DNA from: Wagnerdoeblera intermedia
GTDB taxonomy: Bacteria > Pseudomonadota > Alphaproteobacteria > Rhodobacterales > Rhodobacteraceae
Reading direction: 5' to 3' (one strand)
Length of the DNA stretch: 64,000 nucleotides
Assembly: GCF_042647465.1 (NCBI RefSeq)
Contig: NZ_JBHRVN010000004.1
The first letter of the stretch is position 1. Every line of letters begins with the position of its first letter. Below, piece by piece: positions 42,819 to 50,958 of the stretch. The position numbers were made by a program, and so were the translations under genes. The notes under the pieces were generated by a model, which was not told the origin of the DNA, searched no databases, and saw only the letters and a list, made by a program, of their open reading frames with translations.

Positions 42819-43303
42819 TCCGCCCTGCCCGTTCCGATGATGCCGCGAAGATCCTTGAGTTCTGGAACCCGCTGATCCGCGACACCCTGGTGACCTTTAA
42901 TCCCCAGGAGAAAACCGTGACCGAGCTTCAGGCCTCTATCCGCGATAAGGCGGTGCTGGGGCATGGGTTTCTGGTCTGGGATGAGGGCGGCGCGATCCTT
43001 GGCTTTGCCAGCTACACCCAGTTCCGCGGCGGCGAGGGCTATCGCCGCGCGATGGAGCATACGATCATCCTTGCCCCCGGGGCCCATGGCCGGGGCATCG
43101 GTCGCCGCCTGATGGCAGCTCTCGAAGATCATGCCCGCAGCCGTGGCCATCACATCATGGTTGCCGGTGTCTCAGGCGGCAATCCGGCAGGCCGCGCCTT
43201 CCACGCCGCCATCGGCTACCTTGAGGCGGGGATCATGCGCGAGGCCGGGTTCAAATTCGGCTCCTACCATGATTTGATCCTGATGCAGAAAATTCTGAAC
43301 TGA
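42815..43303 (+). CDS. GNAT family N-acetyltransferase (phosphinothricin acetyltransferase-like)
   Basis: A 162-residue acetyltransferase. IRPARSDDAAKILEFWNPLIRDTLVTF is the typical N-terminal strand and helix, HTIILAPGAHGRGIGRRLMAALEDHA has the acetyl-CoA pyrophosphate loop (GRGIGR), and GNPAGRAFHAAIGYLEAGIMREAGFKFGSYHDLILMQK matches the PAT/Mnat group, which acetylates L-methionine sulfoximine, phosphinothricin or similar. The start is TTG at 42815, supported by GGAGAG 8 bases upstream and the absence of another start. It overlaps the preceding gene by four bases. Confidence 0.85.
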   Translation: MIRPARSDDAAKILEFWNPLIRDTLVTFNPQEKTVTELQASIRDKAVLGHGFLVWDEGGAILGFASYTQFRGGEGYRRAMEHTIILAPGAHGRGIGRRLMAALEDHARSRGHHIMVAGVSGGNPAGRAFHAAIGYLEAGIMREAGFKFGSYHDLILMQKILN

Positions 43304-43334
43304 CAGTCTGCGGGGGGCACAGTAAGATGCCCTC

Positions 43335-44018
43335 ATGTCACTCTGGACCCGTATCTCCGATGCCCTCGCAGCTCTCGCCAATGGCGAAGGGCTGACTGCT
43401 GTTTTCGACCGCCTGCGCACCCCGCCTGAGCGCACGGTGGCTTTCACCATCGCCATCATCGCGCTTGGTGCGAAAATGGCCAAGGCGGACGGGGAAGTCA
43501 CCCGCGATGAAGTCTCGGCCTTTCGCCGCATCTTTACCATTCCGCCCGGCGAGGAGGCGAATGCCGCGCGTGTGTTCAACCTCGCCCGTCAGGATGTGGC
43601 AGGTTTTGAGGCCTATGCCCGCAAGATTGCCGCGATGTTCAAAGGCGACCGCGAGACGCTGATGAACATCATGGAGGGGCTGTTTCATGTGGCGCTCGCC
43701 GATGGCGATTATCACGCGCTGGAAAATGAATTTCTCGACGAGGTTGCGCGCATTTTCGGGCTCAGCGCCACCTGCGTGCGCGGGCTGAAAGAGCGCCTGG
43801 TGCCGGATCTTCCGCATGATCCTTATGACATTCTCGATGTCTCGCCTGAGGCCACGCTGAGCGAGATCCGGGCTGCCTGGAAAGCCGCCGTGCGCGCCAA
43901 TCATCCCGACCGCCTGGTGGCCCGCGGCATCCCCCCCGAGGCCGTGCGCCTGGCCGAAGAGCGCCTGATCGCCGTCAACGCCGCCTGGGAAGAGATCGAG
44001 CGCGCCCGCGCGGCCTGA
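43335..44018 (+). CDS. TerB/DnaJ-domain protein (DjlA family)
   Basis: A 227-residue cochaperone-like protein. The first 150 residues resemble a TerB/tellurite-resistance-B fold (VAFTIAIIALGAKMAKADGEVTRDE, ETLMNIMEGLFHVALADGDYHALENEFL), and a J domain follows (DPYDILDVSPEATLSEIRAAWKAAVRANHPDRL) with the HPD tripeptide needed to stimulate DnaK ATPase. DjlA proteins usually have an N-terminal membrane anchor; none is evident here. Typical of alphaproteobacteria. Confidence 0.85.
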   Translation: MSLWTRISDALAALANGEGLTAVFDRLRTPPERTVAFTIAIIALGAKMAKADGEVTRDEVSAFRRIFTIPPGEEANAARVFNLARQDVAGFEAYARKIAAMFKGDRETLMNIMEGLFHVALADGDYHALENEFLDEVARIFGLSATCVRGLKERLVPDLPHDPYDILDVSPEATLSEIRAAWKAAVRANHPDRLVARGIPPEAVRLAEERLIAVNAAWEEIERARAA

Positions 44019-44150
44019 GCCACGAGGAAGCGAGTGCCCTCTCTCAGGGGGGCAGCCTGTCCTCACCGGGCCATCGACGGGCCGATCACATCCCGGTGAC
44101 GCAGCATCTGCCCGCGTGACGCACCTGCGCCGGGGTGGCAGAGTGGAGCG

Positions 44151-44528
44151 ATGATGAGAGCCCTCGCCCTGTCCCTGAGCCTTCTTGCCGCGCCGCTTGC
44201 AGCGCAGGAGCCGCCCTCGCCGCCGCCTTCGGCTGAAGAAGGGTTTGACCTTCTTGGCCGCGGCGCACGCAGCCTTCTGCAAAGCCTGATGGGTGAGCTT
44301 GATCCCGCACTGCGACAGATGCAGGAGGGGATGCAGGGGCTTGGCCCCATGCTGCGCGATCTCGCAGCCCTTCTGGGCGATGTGCAGCACTATGAGGCGC
44401 CGGAGCGTCTGCCCAACGGCGATGTGCTGATCCGGCGCAGGCCCAATGCGCCGCCGCCCCCTGACCTGCCCGAAGCCTCCGGCGGGCCGGGACTCACGCC
44501 CGCACCTGACGGATCAATCGACCTTTAA
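44151..44528 (+). CDS. conserved secreted hypothetical protein
   Basis: A 125-residue protein with a signal peptide (RALALSLSLLAAPLAA, cleaved before QEPP), a helical core (LLGRGARSLLQSLMGELDPALRQMQEGMQGLGPMLRDLAALLGDV), and a proline-rich C-terminal tail. Relatives in Rhodobacteraceae are sometimes mislabelled as AAA+ ATPases; no Walker motif is seen. The first two codons are both ATG. It overlaps the convergent lytic transglycosylase by four bases. Confidence 0.6.
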   Translation: MMRALALSLSLLAAPLAAQEPPSPPPSAEEGFDLLGRGARSLLQSLMGELDPALRQMQEGMQGLGPMLRDLAALLGDVQHYEAPERLPNGDVLIRRRPNAPPPPDLPEASGGPGLTPAPDGSIDL

Positions 44529-45392
44529 CCCCCGGCGGAGATGATCCGGAACACGCAGGGATCCGTCACCAGTTCAGGCGGCGTCAGGCAAAGCCCCTGG
44601 GCGACCTGCCAGGCGGCGAGGACTTTGGGCACATAGGCCCGCGTCTCGGCATAGGGCGGGACACCGTCATTTTTTCGCACCGCCCCTTCACCGGCATTAT
44701 AAGCCGCGAGGGCCAGCACCGGGTCCGAATCAAATTCTTTCAAAAGCCAGTCGAGATAGGCCACGCCGCCTTTGATGTTTTGCTGCGGATCCGTGCTGTC
44801 AGAGACGCCAAAGCGCTCGGCCGTGGCGGGGATCAGCTGCATCAGCCCCACGGCCCCTGCGGAACTGACCGCCTCGGCCCGGCCGCCGCTTTCGACCCCC
44901 CATGACCGCCAGAACCAGGGCCGGGGAGACCCGGGTCCCGATGGTCGCCCGCAGAATATGCGTGCCATAGGCTCCGGCCATCTCCTGCATCGTCTGCATT
45001 CTGGGCGCCGGGACGATGCTGCCCCCCGGCCCCTTGCCCAGCATCTCAAGCGCACGGGCAAAGCGGTCGCTGCGATCGTTCAGCACGGGGGAGACCGCCT
45101 CCCAGTACCAGTCGAAAAGCCCCGGTGCCGATGGCTTGGCAGGACCCGCCGGCGGAGCCGAAGCGGCAACCGGATCCGGGCGCGCTGCCGGAACGGCCAT
45201 CAGCCGCGCCTGCTCCGCCGGGTCGATCTGCACAAGGCGGCGTGCCTCTCCCGGCGCAGGGGGGCGGATGCGGCGGAAGGTGAAATCCGCCCGGGCCTCT
45301 GTGCCTTCGGCCTGCGCCACAGGTGCGGGCACCCCCGGCACCACCAGCGCGGAGAGCCAGACCAGGGCTGTCACATATCTGAGTCGTCGCAT
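44525..45392 (-). pseudogene. frameshifted lytic transglycosylase (SLT domain)
   Basis: Two overlapping frames make one 288-residue periplasmic murein hydrolase. The first begins with a signal peptide (MRRLRYVTALVWLSALVV), passes through FTFRRIRPPAPGEARRLVQ, and reaches TRVSPALVLAVMGG. The second continues GVESGGRAEAVSSAGAVGLMQLIPATAERFGV with the catalytic Glu in ESGG, then DPQQNIKGGVAYLDWLLKEF and LALAAYNAGEGAV. They meet at C6 (plus strand 44896-44901); with five, the frame reads LAVMGVESGG without a break. The domain is otherwise intact. A consensus error is plausible; if real, the enzyme is inactive. Confidence 0.8.
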
Positions 45393-45788
45393 CGCCTGCC
45401 CTGCCTGTTCCCCGGCCTTTGCCAGAGCCTGCCAGAGTTTCACGCCCGGGCCCAGAGCCCCGCCGAAATCGCGCCAGAACTGTATCAAATCGGGCCAATT
45501 GGCCTGGTTTTGCCCGAATACCGATAATGTGATCAATAATTATTTAGTAAAAACAGTATGTTGAACAAATTAAAGAAAAATGAATGCCCCCTGGAAATAC
45601 CCAAAGGCGGCCCAGATCATGCCACGATTCAGGGGCTATATAAGCTCATGCCAACGAGGAAGGCGGGACGAAAGGAACCCGCCGGAGACGAAAGCGAAGA
45701 GATTAACCCGGCTCACGACCCTGCCAGAGCGGCAGCCAGGAGCCGCCCTGAACACAAACAACATCACCTGTTTAACCGGAGCACTGCT
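45393..45788. promoter_or_regulatory. 396-base gap upstream of the Flp pilin: AT-rich promoter and long leader
   Basis: No supportable gene. A stretch from about 45520 to 45600 is strikingly AT-rich for this genome. A possible plus-strand promoter is TTGGCC (45499-45504), 18-base spacer, GATAAT (45523-45528), which would give a leader of about 250 bases before the pilin start; a TATATAAG lies at about 45636. The reading frame of the pilin is open back to 45558, but a GGAG site marks 45789 as the true start. The minus-strand transglycosylase promoter must also lie here. Confidence 0.4.
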
Positions 45789-46016
45789 ATGAAACTCGCA
45801 AACATCCTGAACAAATTCCGCAACGACGAATCGGGCGCTGTGACTGTTGACTGGGTTGTTCTGACCGCTGCCATCGTCGGCCTGGGCGTGCTGGTCGTGA
45901 CCCAGATCTCGGGCGCCATCGGTGAAGTGACTGCCGACATGGCCAAGGCGATTGGCGATACCGAGACCGGTACCACCACAGCATTCGACGACGGCTTTGA
46001 AAAAGGCGGCCAATAA
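45789..46016 (+). CDS. Flp/type IVb pilin-like protein 1
   Basis: A 75-residue pilin-like protein. KFRNDESGAVTVDWVVLTAAIVGLGVLVV holds the processing-type motif (G-A-V-T-V-D-W) followed by a hydrophobic helix, as in Flp/Fap pilins processed by the TadV prepilin peptidase. The C-terminal part is acidic and Thr-rich. GGAG 8 bases before ATG 45789. It is followed by a strong hairpin terminator, so it may be expressed more than the downstream pilin, which fits a major pilin role. Export and assembly genes other than cpaB are outside the window. Confidence 0.8.
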   Translation: MKLANILNKFRNDESGAVTVDWVVLTAAIVGLGVLVVTQISGAIGEVTADMAKAIGDTETGTTTAFDDGFEKGGQ

Positions 46017-46080
46017 AGCAAACCCGCTCAGCACCGCTTCGCAGGTTGTTTCGAAAGCGGGATGCTCATGTTAGGTCGGC

Positions 46081-46114
46081 CTGAGGCTGCACCCCAGGTG
46101 CAGCCTCAGTTTCG
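46081..46114 (+). terminator. terminator/attenuator between the two pilin genes
   Basis: CTGAGGCTGCAC, loop CCCAG, GTGCAGCCTCAG, then TTTCGTT. The 12-bp stem is perfect. It probably stops most transcripts after pilin 1, leaving lower readthrough into pilin 2 and cpaB. Confidence 0.75.
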
Positions 46115-46176
46115 TTGAAGCCTTTGATTTTTTCCCGGATCCGGTCTGCGGCTGAAGGACGTGAGAGGACGAAAGA

Positions 46177-46371
46177 ATGCTCGTGAAATTCCGGCAGAAA
46201 CTTGTGCAATGGGCCCGGGATGAGTCCGGCGTTGCGACGGTGGACTTTGTTTTGCTCTCCGCTCTGGTCATCGGACTTGCGGTGCTGGTAATGCTGCCCT
46301 TCGCAGATGCAGTCATCCTCTTCGCCGAAAACCTCAGCTCGAGGGTCAGCGAAAGCGGGGCGTCGGAATGA
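46177..46371 (+). CDS. Flp/type IVb pilin-like protein 2
   Basis: A 64-residue paralogue of the preceding pilin: RDESGVATVDFVLLSALVIGLAVLVMLPFADAV. The ESGVATVDF segment matches the ESGAVTVDW of pilin 1, so both should be cleaved by the same peptidase. GAGAGGA precedes the start. It is likely a minor pilin. It lies 43 bases before cpaB. Confidence 0.75.
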   Translation: MLVKFRQKLVQWARDESGVATVDFVLLSALVIGLAVLVMLPFADAVILFAENLSSRVSESGASE

Positions 46372-46414
46372 CCACCCCCGGCCATCTGCCGTCTGAAGCC
46401 GTAACGGAGTGAGC

Positions 46415-47266
46415 ATGCGCAATATTTTTCCCCTTGTTCTGGTCCTGGGCCTCGCGCTTGCGGGCTTTGCTGCCTGGAAAACCGCGCAGTTCATCAACCA
46501 AAGCCAGCAGCGCGAGCAGGCGGCGCTGAAACAGGTGGTCCCCACCGTCAATGTCTTTGTCGCCAATAAGGCCCTGCCCTTTGGTCATATTCTGACGAAA
46601 AACGATCTGCGTCTGATCGCCTGGCCCGCCAATTCGGTGCCGGAAAACGCCTTTACCGATTACAAAGTTCTCTTCCCCGAAGATAAGCCGCAGACCCGAA
46701 CGGTCGTGCGCCAGATGGAGAAGTTTGAGCCGATTCTCGTCAGCAAAGTCAGCGCCCCGGGTGAAGACGGCGGGCTGAACACGCGCCTCTCGCGCGGTAT
46801 GCGTGCCTTCACCATTCAGGTGGATGCCGTCTCGGGCGTGGCAGGCCTCGTGCGGATCGGCGACCGGGTCGATGTCTATTGGACCGGCAACAGCGCCGGG
46901 CTGACGGATGATGTCTCCGGCCAGTTTACCAAGATTATCGAAACCGGAATCACGGTGATCGCGCTGGACCAGCGTTCTGAAGATACCGGCGGATCGAAGG
47001 CGGCTGTGGCGCGCACCATCACGGTTGAGGCCACGCCGCAGCAGGTGGCACGTCTCGCTCAGGCGCAGGTCACGGGGCGGTTGAACCTGGCGCTGATGGG
47101 CGTGGCTGAGGATGGCGCTCCCGAAGTGGTGGATGTGGACCGCCGCTCTCTCATCGGCGCAGAGCGCCCGAGTGAGCGCGCCGCACCCGAGGTCGAAAAG
47201 GTCTGCACAATCAAAACCCGGCGCGGGGCGGATGTGGTGGAAATCCCGATCCCCTGCACCAACTGA
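46415..47266 (+). CDS. cpaB: CpaB/RcpC, Flp pilus assembly protein
   Basis: A 283-residue periplasmic/outer-membrane-associated protein of the Tad/Flp pilus machine. An N-terminal hydrophobic helix (FPLVLVLGLALAGFAAWKTAQFI) anchors it, followed by an SAF-like domain (TVNVFVANKALPFGHILTKNDLRLIAWP) and the RcpC domain (GMRAFTIQVDAVSGVAGLVRIGDRVDVYWT). ATG 46415 has GGAG 5 bases upstream and is preferred to a GTG two codons earlier. The usual next gene cpaC is absent; a terminator and dcd follow, so the tad locus here is split. Confidence 0.9.
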   Translation: MRNIFPLVLVLGLALAGFAAWKTAQFINQSQQREQAALKQVVPTVNVFVANKALPFGHILTKNDLRLIAWPANSVPENAFTDYKVLFPEDKPQTRTVVRQMEKFEPILVSKVSAPGEDGGLNTRLSRGMRAFTIQVDAVSGVAGLVRIGDRVDVYWTGNSAGLTDDVSGQFTKIIETGITVIALDQRSEDTGGSKAAVARTITVEATPQQVARLAQAQVTGRLNLALMGVAEDGAPEVVDVDRRSLIGAERPSERAAPEVEKVCTIKTRRGADVVEIPIPCTN

Positions 47267-47272
47267 CGTTTT

Positions 47273-47301
47273 AAAAAAGCGCCCCACGGGGCGCTTTTTT
47301 T
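47273..47301. terminator. bidirectional terminator
   Basis: AAAAAA, GCGCCCC, 2-4 base loop, GGGGCGC, TTTTTTT, between cpaB (+) and dcd (-). Confidence 0.92.
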
Positions 47302-47304
47302 ATG

Positions 47305-48378
47305 TCAGCGGAAGTGCTTGGAGAGTTTGAGGCCCTGCCCCTGATAATTCGACGCAATGCCCTGACCGTAAAGCACATCCGGCACTTCGCGCATCTTTTC
47401 ATAGACCAGACGCCCCACCACCTGACCGTGCTCAAGCACGAAGGGCGCTTCGTGACAGCGCACCTCAAGCACACCGCGCGACCCCGCCCCACCGGCAGCG
47501 GCATGGCCAAACCCCGGATCGAAGAAGCCTGCGTAATGCACGCGGAATTCACCGACCATGGCGATATAGGGGGCCATTTCCGCGGCATGATCGGGGGGAA
47601 TGGTCACCGCTTCACGGCTGACCAGGATGTAAAACGCACCCGGATCAAGAATGATACGCCCGTCGCGGGTGCGGATCTCTTCCCAGAAGTCTGCCGGATC
47701 ATAAGCGCCGATGCGGTCCAGATCGATCACACCGGTATGGGGTTTGGCCCGGTAGCCGACCAGATCGCCCTCAGCGGGCTTCAGATCGACCGAGAAGCCC
47801 AGACCCGCCGAGATCACCGGCTCACCATCCACAAGCGGCGTCGCCGCATGCAGAGCGCGCAGAGCCTCATCACTCAGTTGCGCCTCACCCTGACGCAGGC
47901 GCAGCTGATTGAGCCGCATGCCCGGTCGCACCAGCACCGAGAAGCTGCGCGGACAGATCTCGGCGTAAAGCGGACCGGTGTAGCCCTCAGGGATCCGGTC
48001 AAATTCGGTGCCCTGATCAATGATCGTCCGGGTCAGCAGATCGAGACGTCCGGTGGAGCTTTTGGCGTTGGCAACCGCAGACACCCCCTCGGGCAGCGCG
48101 AGAGATTCCATAAGCGGCACCAGATAGACGCAGCCCTTCTCCAGCACCGCACCTTCCGAGAGATCAATCCGGTGCATGCCGAATTCTGAGATCCGCTCTG
48201 TGACCGTGCGCCCCTTGCCCGCAAGGAAAGACGCCCGCACGCGGTAAGCCACGGTCCCGAGCCGCAGATCAAGGCTGGCCGGCTGCACCTGACCGGGCGC
48301 CAGCGGGGCGTCGAGCGAAATTGCGCCAGCCGCGATCAGCTCACGGATCACCTGCGCGGGAAGCACACCTTCAGCCAT
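47305..48378 (-). CDS. dcd: 2'-deoxycytidine 5'-triphosphate deaminase (long form)
   Basis: dCTP deaminase (357 aa) that makes dUTP for thymidylate synthesis. The family's long alphaproteobacterial form is about twice the length of E. coli Dcd. AQVIRELIAAGAISLDAPLAPGQVQPASLDLRLG is the N-terminal nucleotide-binding part, and VANAKSSTGRLDLLTRTIIDQG carries the phosphate-contacting SSTGRLD segment with the catalytic Glu nearby (GTEFDRIPEGY). The C-terminal half repeats the fold more weakly. Two adjacent ATGs are possible; the second (48378) is better spaced from GAGGG. It is transcribed towards cpaB. Confidence 0.9.
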   Translation of the reverse strand: MAEGVLPAQVIRELIAAGAISLDAPLAPGQVQPASLDLRLGTVAYRVRASFLAGKGRTVTERISEFGMHRIDLSEGAVLEKGCVYLVPLMESLALPEGVSAVANAKSSTGRLDLLTRTIIDQGTEFDRIPEGYTGPLYAEICPRSFSVLVRPGMRLNQLRLRQGEAQLSDEALRALHAATPLVDGEPVISAGLGFSVDLKPAEGDLVGYRAKPHTGVIDLDRIGAYDPADFWEEIRTRDGRIILDPGAFYILVSREAVTIPPDHAAEMAPYIAMVGEFRVHYAGFFDPGFGHAAAGGAGSRGVLEVRCHEAPFVLEHGQVVGRLVYEKMREVPDVLYGQGIASNYQGQGLKLSKHFR

Positions 48379-48412
48379 CATACCCTCAGTTCGGAGACAT
48401 TTGCCGGAAATG

Positions 48413-48452
48413 AAAAAAGCCCGCACTGCAGAAATCTGCAGGCGGGCCTTTT
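48413..48452 (-). terminator. terminator of tRNA-Pro
   Basis: GCCCGC and GCGGGC enclose a second stem TGCAGA/TCTGCA; the minus strand then has a T6 run. It starts 5 bases after the tRNA 3' end and sits just upstream of dcd. Confidence 0.85.
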
Positions 48453-48456
48453 ACAG

Positions 48457-48534
48457 TGGTCGGGCCGGTGAGATTCGAACTCACGACCTTCCGCCCCCCA
48501 GACGGACGCGCTAACCAGGCTGCGCCACGGCCCG
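48457..48534 (-). tRNA. tRNA-Pro (GGG)
   Basis: Complete cloverleaf of 78 bases with encoded CCA. The acceptor CGGGCCG pairs with CGGCCCG, the D-arm is GCGCAGCCTGGTTAGCGC, the anticodon loop CTGGGGG gives anticodon GGG, and the T-arm is GAGTTCGAATCTC. The cytidine/guanosine acceptor start and discriminator A fit tRNA-Pro. Confidence 0.95.
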
Positions 48535-48594
48535 ACGAGGAGGATATGTAGCGAATTCTGCGGCAGCGGCAAGAGGCAAAATTCATTTTTTTGC

Positions 48595-49590
48595 TTATTG
48601 ACCAGGACTTTGCGAAATCAGTTCCCGCAGGGCCCGCAGATCCGCCGCAATGACCGCCACCTGAGCCTGCGCACCCGGCCGCAATCCGCCCAGCCGCGCC
48701 CGACGCAGCAGCGCTGCAACATCCCTGCCCTCGCTGGCCGGCAGGCGCCCCAAAGCGGCCGTCATGCTCTGTGCCGGGGCCTGTGTCATCTCCGTCTCCG
48801 CTGTCGTGTGGCCTGCCGTCTCCGGCGCGGCGATGACCGCTGCTTCGGCTTCGGCTTCGGCTTCGGCTTCGGCTTCGGCTTCGGCTTCGGCTTCGGCTTC
48901 GGCTTCGGCTTCGGCTTCGGCTTCGGCTTCGGCTTCGGCTTCGGCTTCGGCTTCGGCTTCGGCTTCGGCTTCGGCTTCGGCTTCGGCTTCGGCTTCGGCT
49001 TCGGCTTCGGCTTCGGCTTCGGCTTCGGCTTCGGCTTCGGCTTCGGCGAATGAGGCTGGCGGCGCGGCTGACCAGGTCAAGCCCTGAAACGGCGGCGGAA
49101 CGAAATCGCCGCCGGCGTGAAAGCCCTCAGGGGCTTCACCAAAACCCGCAGACATCGCCACACCCGAAGTCGCCGCCCGTGCAACCGAGGGCATGGCAAC
49201 AGGGCCGGGCCAGGCCAGCACATCGGCCATAGGAACCGGCTCTTCCGCTTTCGGACGAATAATGGTGACGGGGCGACGGGCTTCTTCCTGCCATTCGGCC
49301 TCAGCCTCAAGGCCAAGCCCTTCGGCTGCCAGCGAGCAGACATGCCGCACGCCCTGCTCACGCAGAATGCGCTGAACGCCGCGAATCGTCATGCCCTGAT
49401 CGTGCAGCAACAGACGGATGCCAGACAACAGAGCAACATCGGTGGGGCGGTAATACCGCCGGCCACCCGCTCTTTTTACAGGGCGGATCTGGGGGAAACG
49501 TGTCTCCCAGAACCGCAGGACATGCGCCGGAACGTCGAGGATCCCGGCAACTTCGCTGATTGTCCGGAATGCCTCGGGGGATTTCTCCAT
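48595..49590 (-). CDS. MerR family regulator with a long Glu-Ala repeat
   Basis: A 331-residue regulator. The winged helix-turn-helix lies at residues 9-80 (TISEVAGILDVPAHVLRFWETRFPQIRP, RRYYRPTDVALLSGIRLLLHDQG). Residues 182-250 are an unbroken Glu-Ala repeat of 34 units, encoded by a perfect hexanucleotide microsatellite. The last 80 residues contain a helical segment (GRDVAALLRRARLGGLRPGAQ, VIAADLRALRELI). The gene directly follows ihfA in the conserved rpmF-plsX-fabH-ihfA-merR order; MerR proteins at this place are usual in Rhodobacteraceae, but without such a repeat. Its ligand and targets are unknown. Confidence 0.85.
   Translation of the reverse strand: MEKSPEAFRTISEVAGILDVPAHVLRFWETRFPQIRPVKRAGGRRYYRPTDVALLSGIRLLLHDQGMTIRGVQRILREQGVRHVCSLAAEGLGLEAEAEWQEEARRPVTIIRPKAEEPVPMADVLAWPGPVAMPSVARAATSGVAMSAGFGEAPEGFHAGGDFVPPPFQGLTWSAAPPASFAEAEAEAEAEAEAEAEAEAEAEAEAEAEAEAEAEAEAEAEAEAEAEAEAEAEAEAEAEAEAEAEAEAEAAVIAAPETAGHTTAETEMTQAPAQSMTAALGRLPASEGRDVAALLRRARLGGLRPGAQAQVAVIAADLRALRELISQSPGQ
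48842..49047. repeat. hexanucleotide microsatellite (GGCTTC)n inside merR
   Basis: About 34 perfect copies of a six-base unit without interruption, 206 bases in all. In the gene's own frame each copy adds Glu-Ala. Because the unit is two codons long, slippage changes linker length without breaking the frame. All six frames across it are free of stops, which produces false long frames on the other strand. Confidence 0.97.
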
Positions 49591-49604
49591 CCGCCCTTAG
49601 CCTT

Positions 49605-49907
49605 TCAACTGGCCGAGCCCGCCGCGACCCGGTCTTTCATCAGATGAGACGGCCGGAAAGACAGCACGCGGCGCGGGCTGATCGGCACTTCCTCACCGGT
49701 CTTGGGATTGCGGCCCACCCGGGCCGCTTTGTCCCGGACCGAGAAGGTACCGAAAGAAGAGATCTTCACGGTCTCCCCTTCCACCAGCGCGTCAGAGACA
49801 TGTTTCAGCACAGCTTCAACCAGTTGTGCAGATTCGTTACGGGACAAACCCACTTCGCGGAACACCGCTTCGCTGAGATCCATCCGTGTCAGAGTCTTAT
49901 CACTCAT
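49605..49907 (-). CDS. ihfA: integration host factor subunit alpha
   Basis: DNA-bending protein subunit (100 aa). TLTRMDLSEAVFREVGLSRNESAQLVEAVLKHVSDALVEGE is the dimerisation part, and GRNPKTGEEVPISPRRVLSFRPS is the DNA-binding beta arm with the intercalating proline in GRNPKTG. ATG 49907 has a GGGG ribosome site; the upstream in-frame ATG gives an atypical N-terminus. The gene is in its usual place between fabH and merR. Confidence 0.95.
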   Translation of the reverse strand: MSDKTLTRMDLSEAVFREVGLSRNESAQLVEAVLKHVSDALVEGETVKISSFGTFSVRDKAARVGRNPKTGEEVPISPRRVLSFRPSHLMKDRVAAGSAS

Positions 49908-49985
49908 ATCAACCCCCCGGGACTGTGTCACCAGATTGGCGGCACCAGGGGGGTGTGTCAACAGAAAGCCTCTGCGCTCAGGCGC

Positions 49986-50957
49986 TTACCAGCGAAGAAC
50001 CACCGCACCCCAGGCCAGACCGCCGCCAATCGCCTCAGTGACGACCAGATCACCCTGCCGGATCTTGCCTTCAGCCTTGCCGACCGAGAGCGCCAGGGGA
50101 ATCGAGGCGGCCGAGGTATTGCCGTGATCCTGAACGGTCACGATCACCTTATCCATGCCCAGACCCATCTTGCGGGCCGTGCCCTCAATGATGCGGATAT
50201 TGGCCTGATGCGGCACGATCCAGTCGACGTCCTCTGCGGTCAGATCGGCTTTTTCCAGCGCGGTTTTCGCGGTTGAAGCCAGCTTTTCGACCGCATGGCG
50301 GAAGACTTCTTTGCCTTCCATACGCAGATGACCGACCACACCGGTCGAAACGCCGCCATCAACGTGCAAAATGCCCTTCTGGCGACCGTCTGAGTTCAGA
50401 TCGACCGAGAGAACACCCCGATCCTCCGTGGTGCCCGACAGCTCCTGAGCTTCAAGGATCAGCGCGCCGGCGCCATCCCCGAACAGCACGCAGGTGGTCC
50501 GGTCGGTCCAGTCCATCAGCCTCGAGAACGTCTCAGCGCCGATCACCATAACCCGTTTGGCCACGCCACCCCGGATCAGAGCATCGGCATTGCCAAGCGC
50601 AAAAATGAAGCCCGCACAAACGGCCTGCACGTCAAAGGCAAAGCCTTTGGTCATGCCCAGCCCGGCCTGAACCATGGTGGCTGCCGAGGGAAAGGTGAAA
50701 TCGGCAGTCGAGGTCGCAACGATGATCGCGTCGATATCATCCGCCGTCAGCCCGGCATCCGCGAGTGCGGCATTGCCCGCGCGAATCGCCAGATCCGACG
50801 TGGTCTGACCCTCTGCCGCGAAATGCCGCCGCTCGATCCCGGAGCGCGAGACGATCCATTCATTGGAGGTCTCGACAATCTCCTCGAACCAGCTGTTGGG
50901 CACTACGCGTTCGGGCAGATAATGCCCCACGCCCCTGACGACGGCACGAATAGTCAT
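49986..50957 (-). CDS. fabH: FabH, 3-oxoacyl-ACP synthase III
   Basis: Condensing enzyme (323 aa) that starts fatty acid synthesis from acetyl-CoA and malonyl-ACP. The catalytic triad is visible: Cys at residue 114 (QAVCAGF), His in WIVPHQANIRII and Asn in VQDHGNTSAAS. ATG 50957 is the family-like start, with GGAAGGAG upstream at a rather long distance. It overlaps none but sits one base after plsX's stop codon. Confidence 0.97.
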   Translation of the reverse strand: MTIRAVVRGVGHYLPERVVPNSWFEEIVETSNEWIVSRSGIERRHFAAEGQTTSDLAIRAGNAALADAGLTADDIDAIIVATSTADFTFPSAATMVQAGLGMTKGFAFDVQAVCAGFIFALGNADALIRGGVAKRVMVIGAETFSRLMDWTDRTTCVLFGDGAGALILEAQELSGTTEDRGVLSVDLNSDGRQKGILHVDGGVSTGVVGHLRMEGKEVFRHAVEKLASTAKTALEKADLTAEDVDWIVPHQANIRIIEGTARKMGLGMDKVIVTVQDHGNTSAASIPLALSVGKAEGKIRQGDLVVTEAIGGGLAWGAVVLRW

Positions 50958-50958
50958 A

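Noticed and set aside
45558..45788. A 77-residue N-terminal extension of the first Flp pilin
   Set aside because: The frame is open, but the GGAG site at 45789 and the normal pilin length place the start there; the extension has no leader-peptide character.
48842..49047. A possible CRISPR array
   Set aside because: The repeat unit is six bases without spacers; it is a coding microsatellite.
48598..49087. Open frames on the plus strand reading Gly-Phe or Ala-Ser repeats
   Set aside because: They are produced by the stop-free hexanucleotide repeat; the minus strand has the MerR domain and the right gene order.
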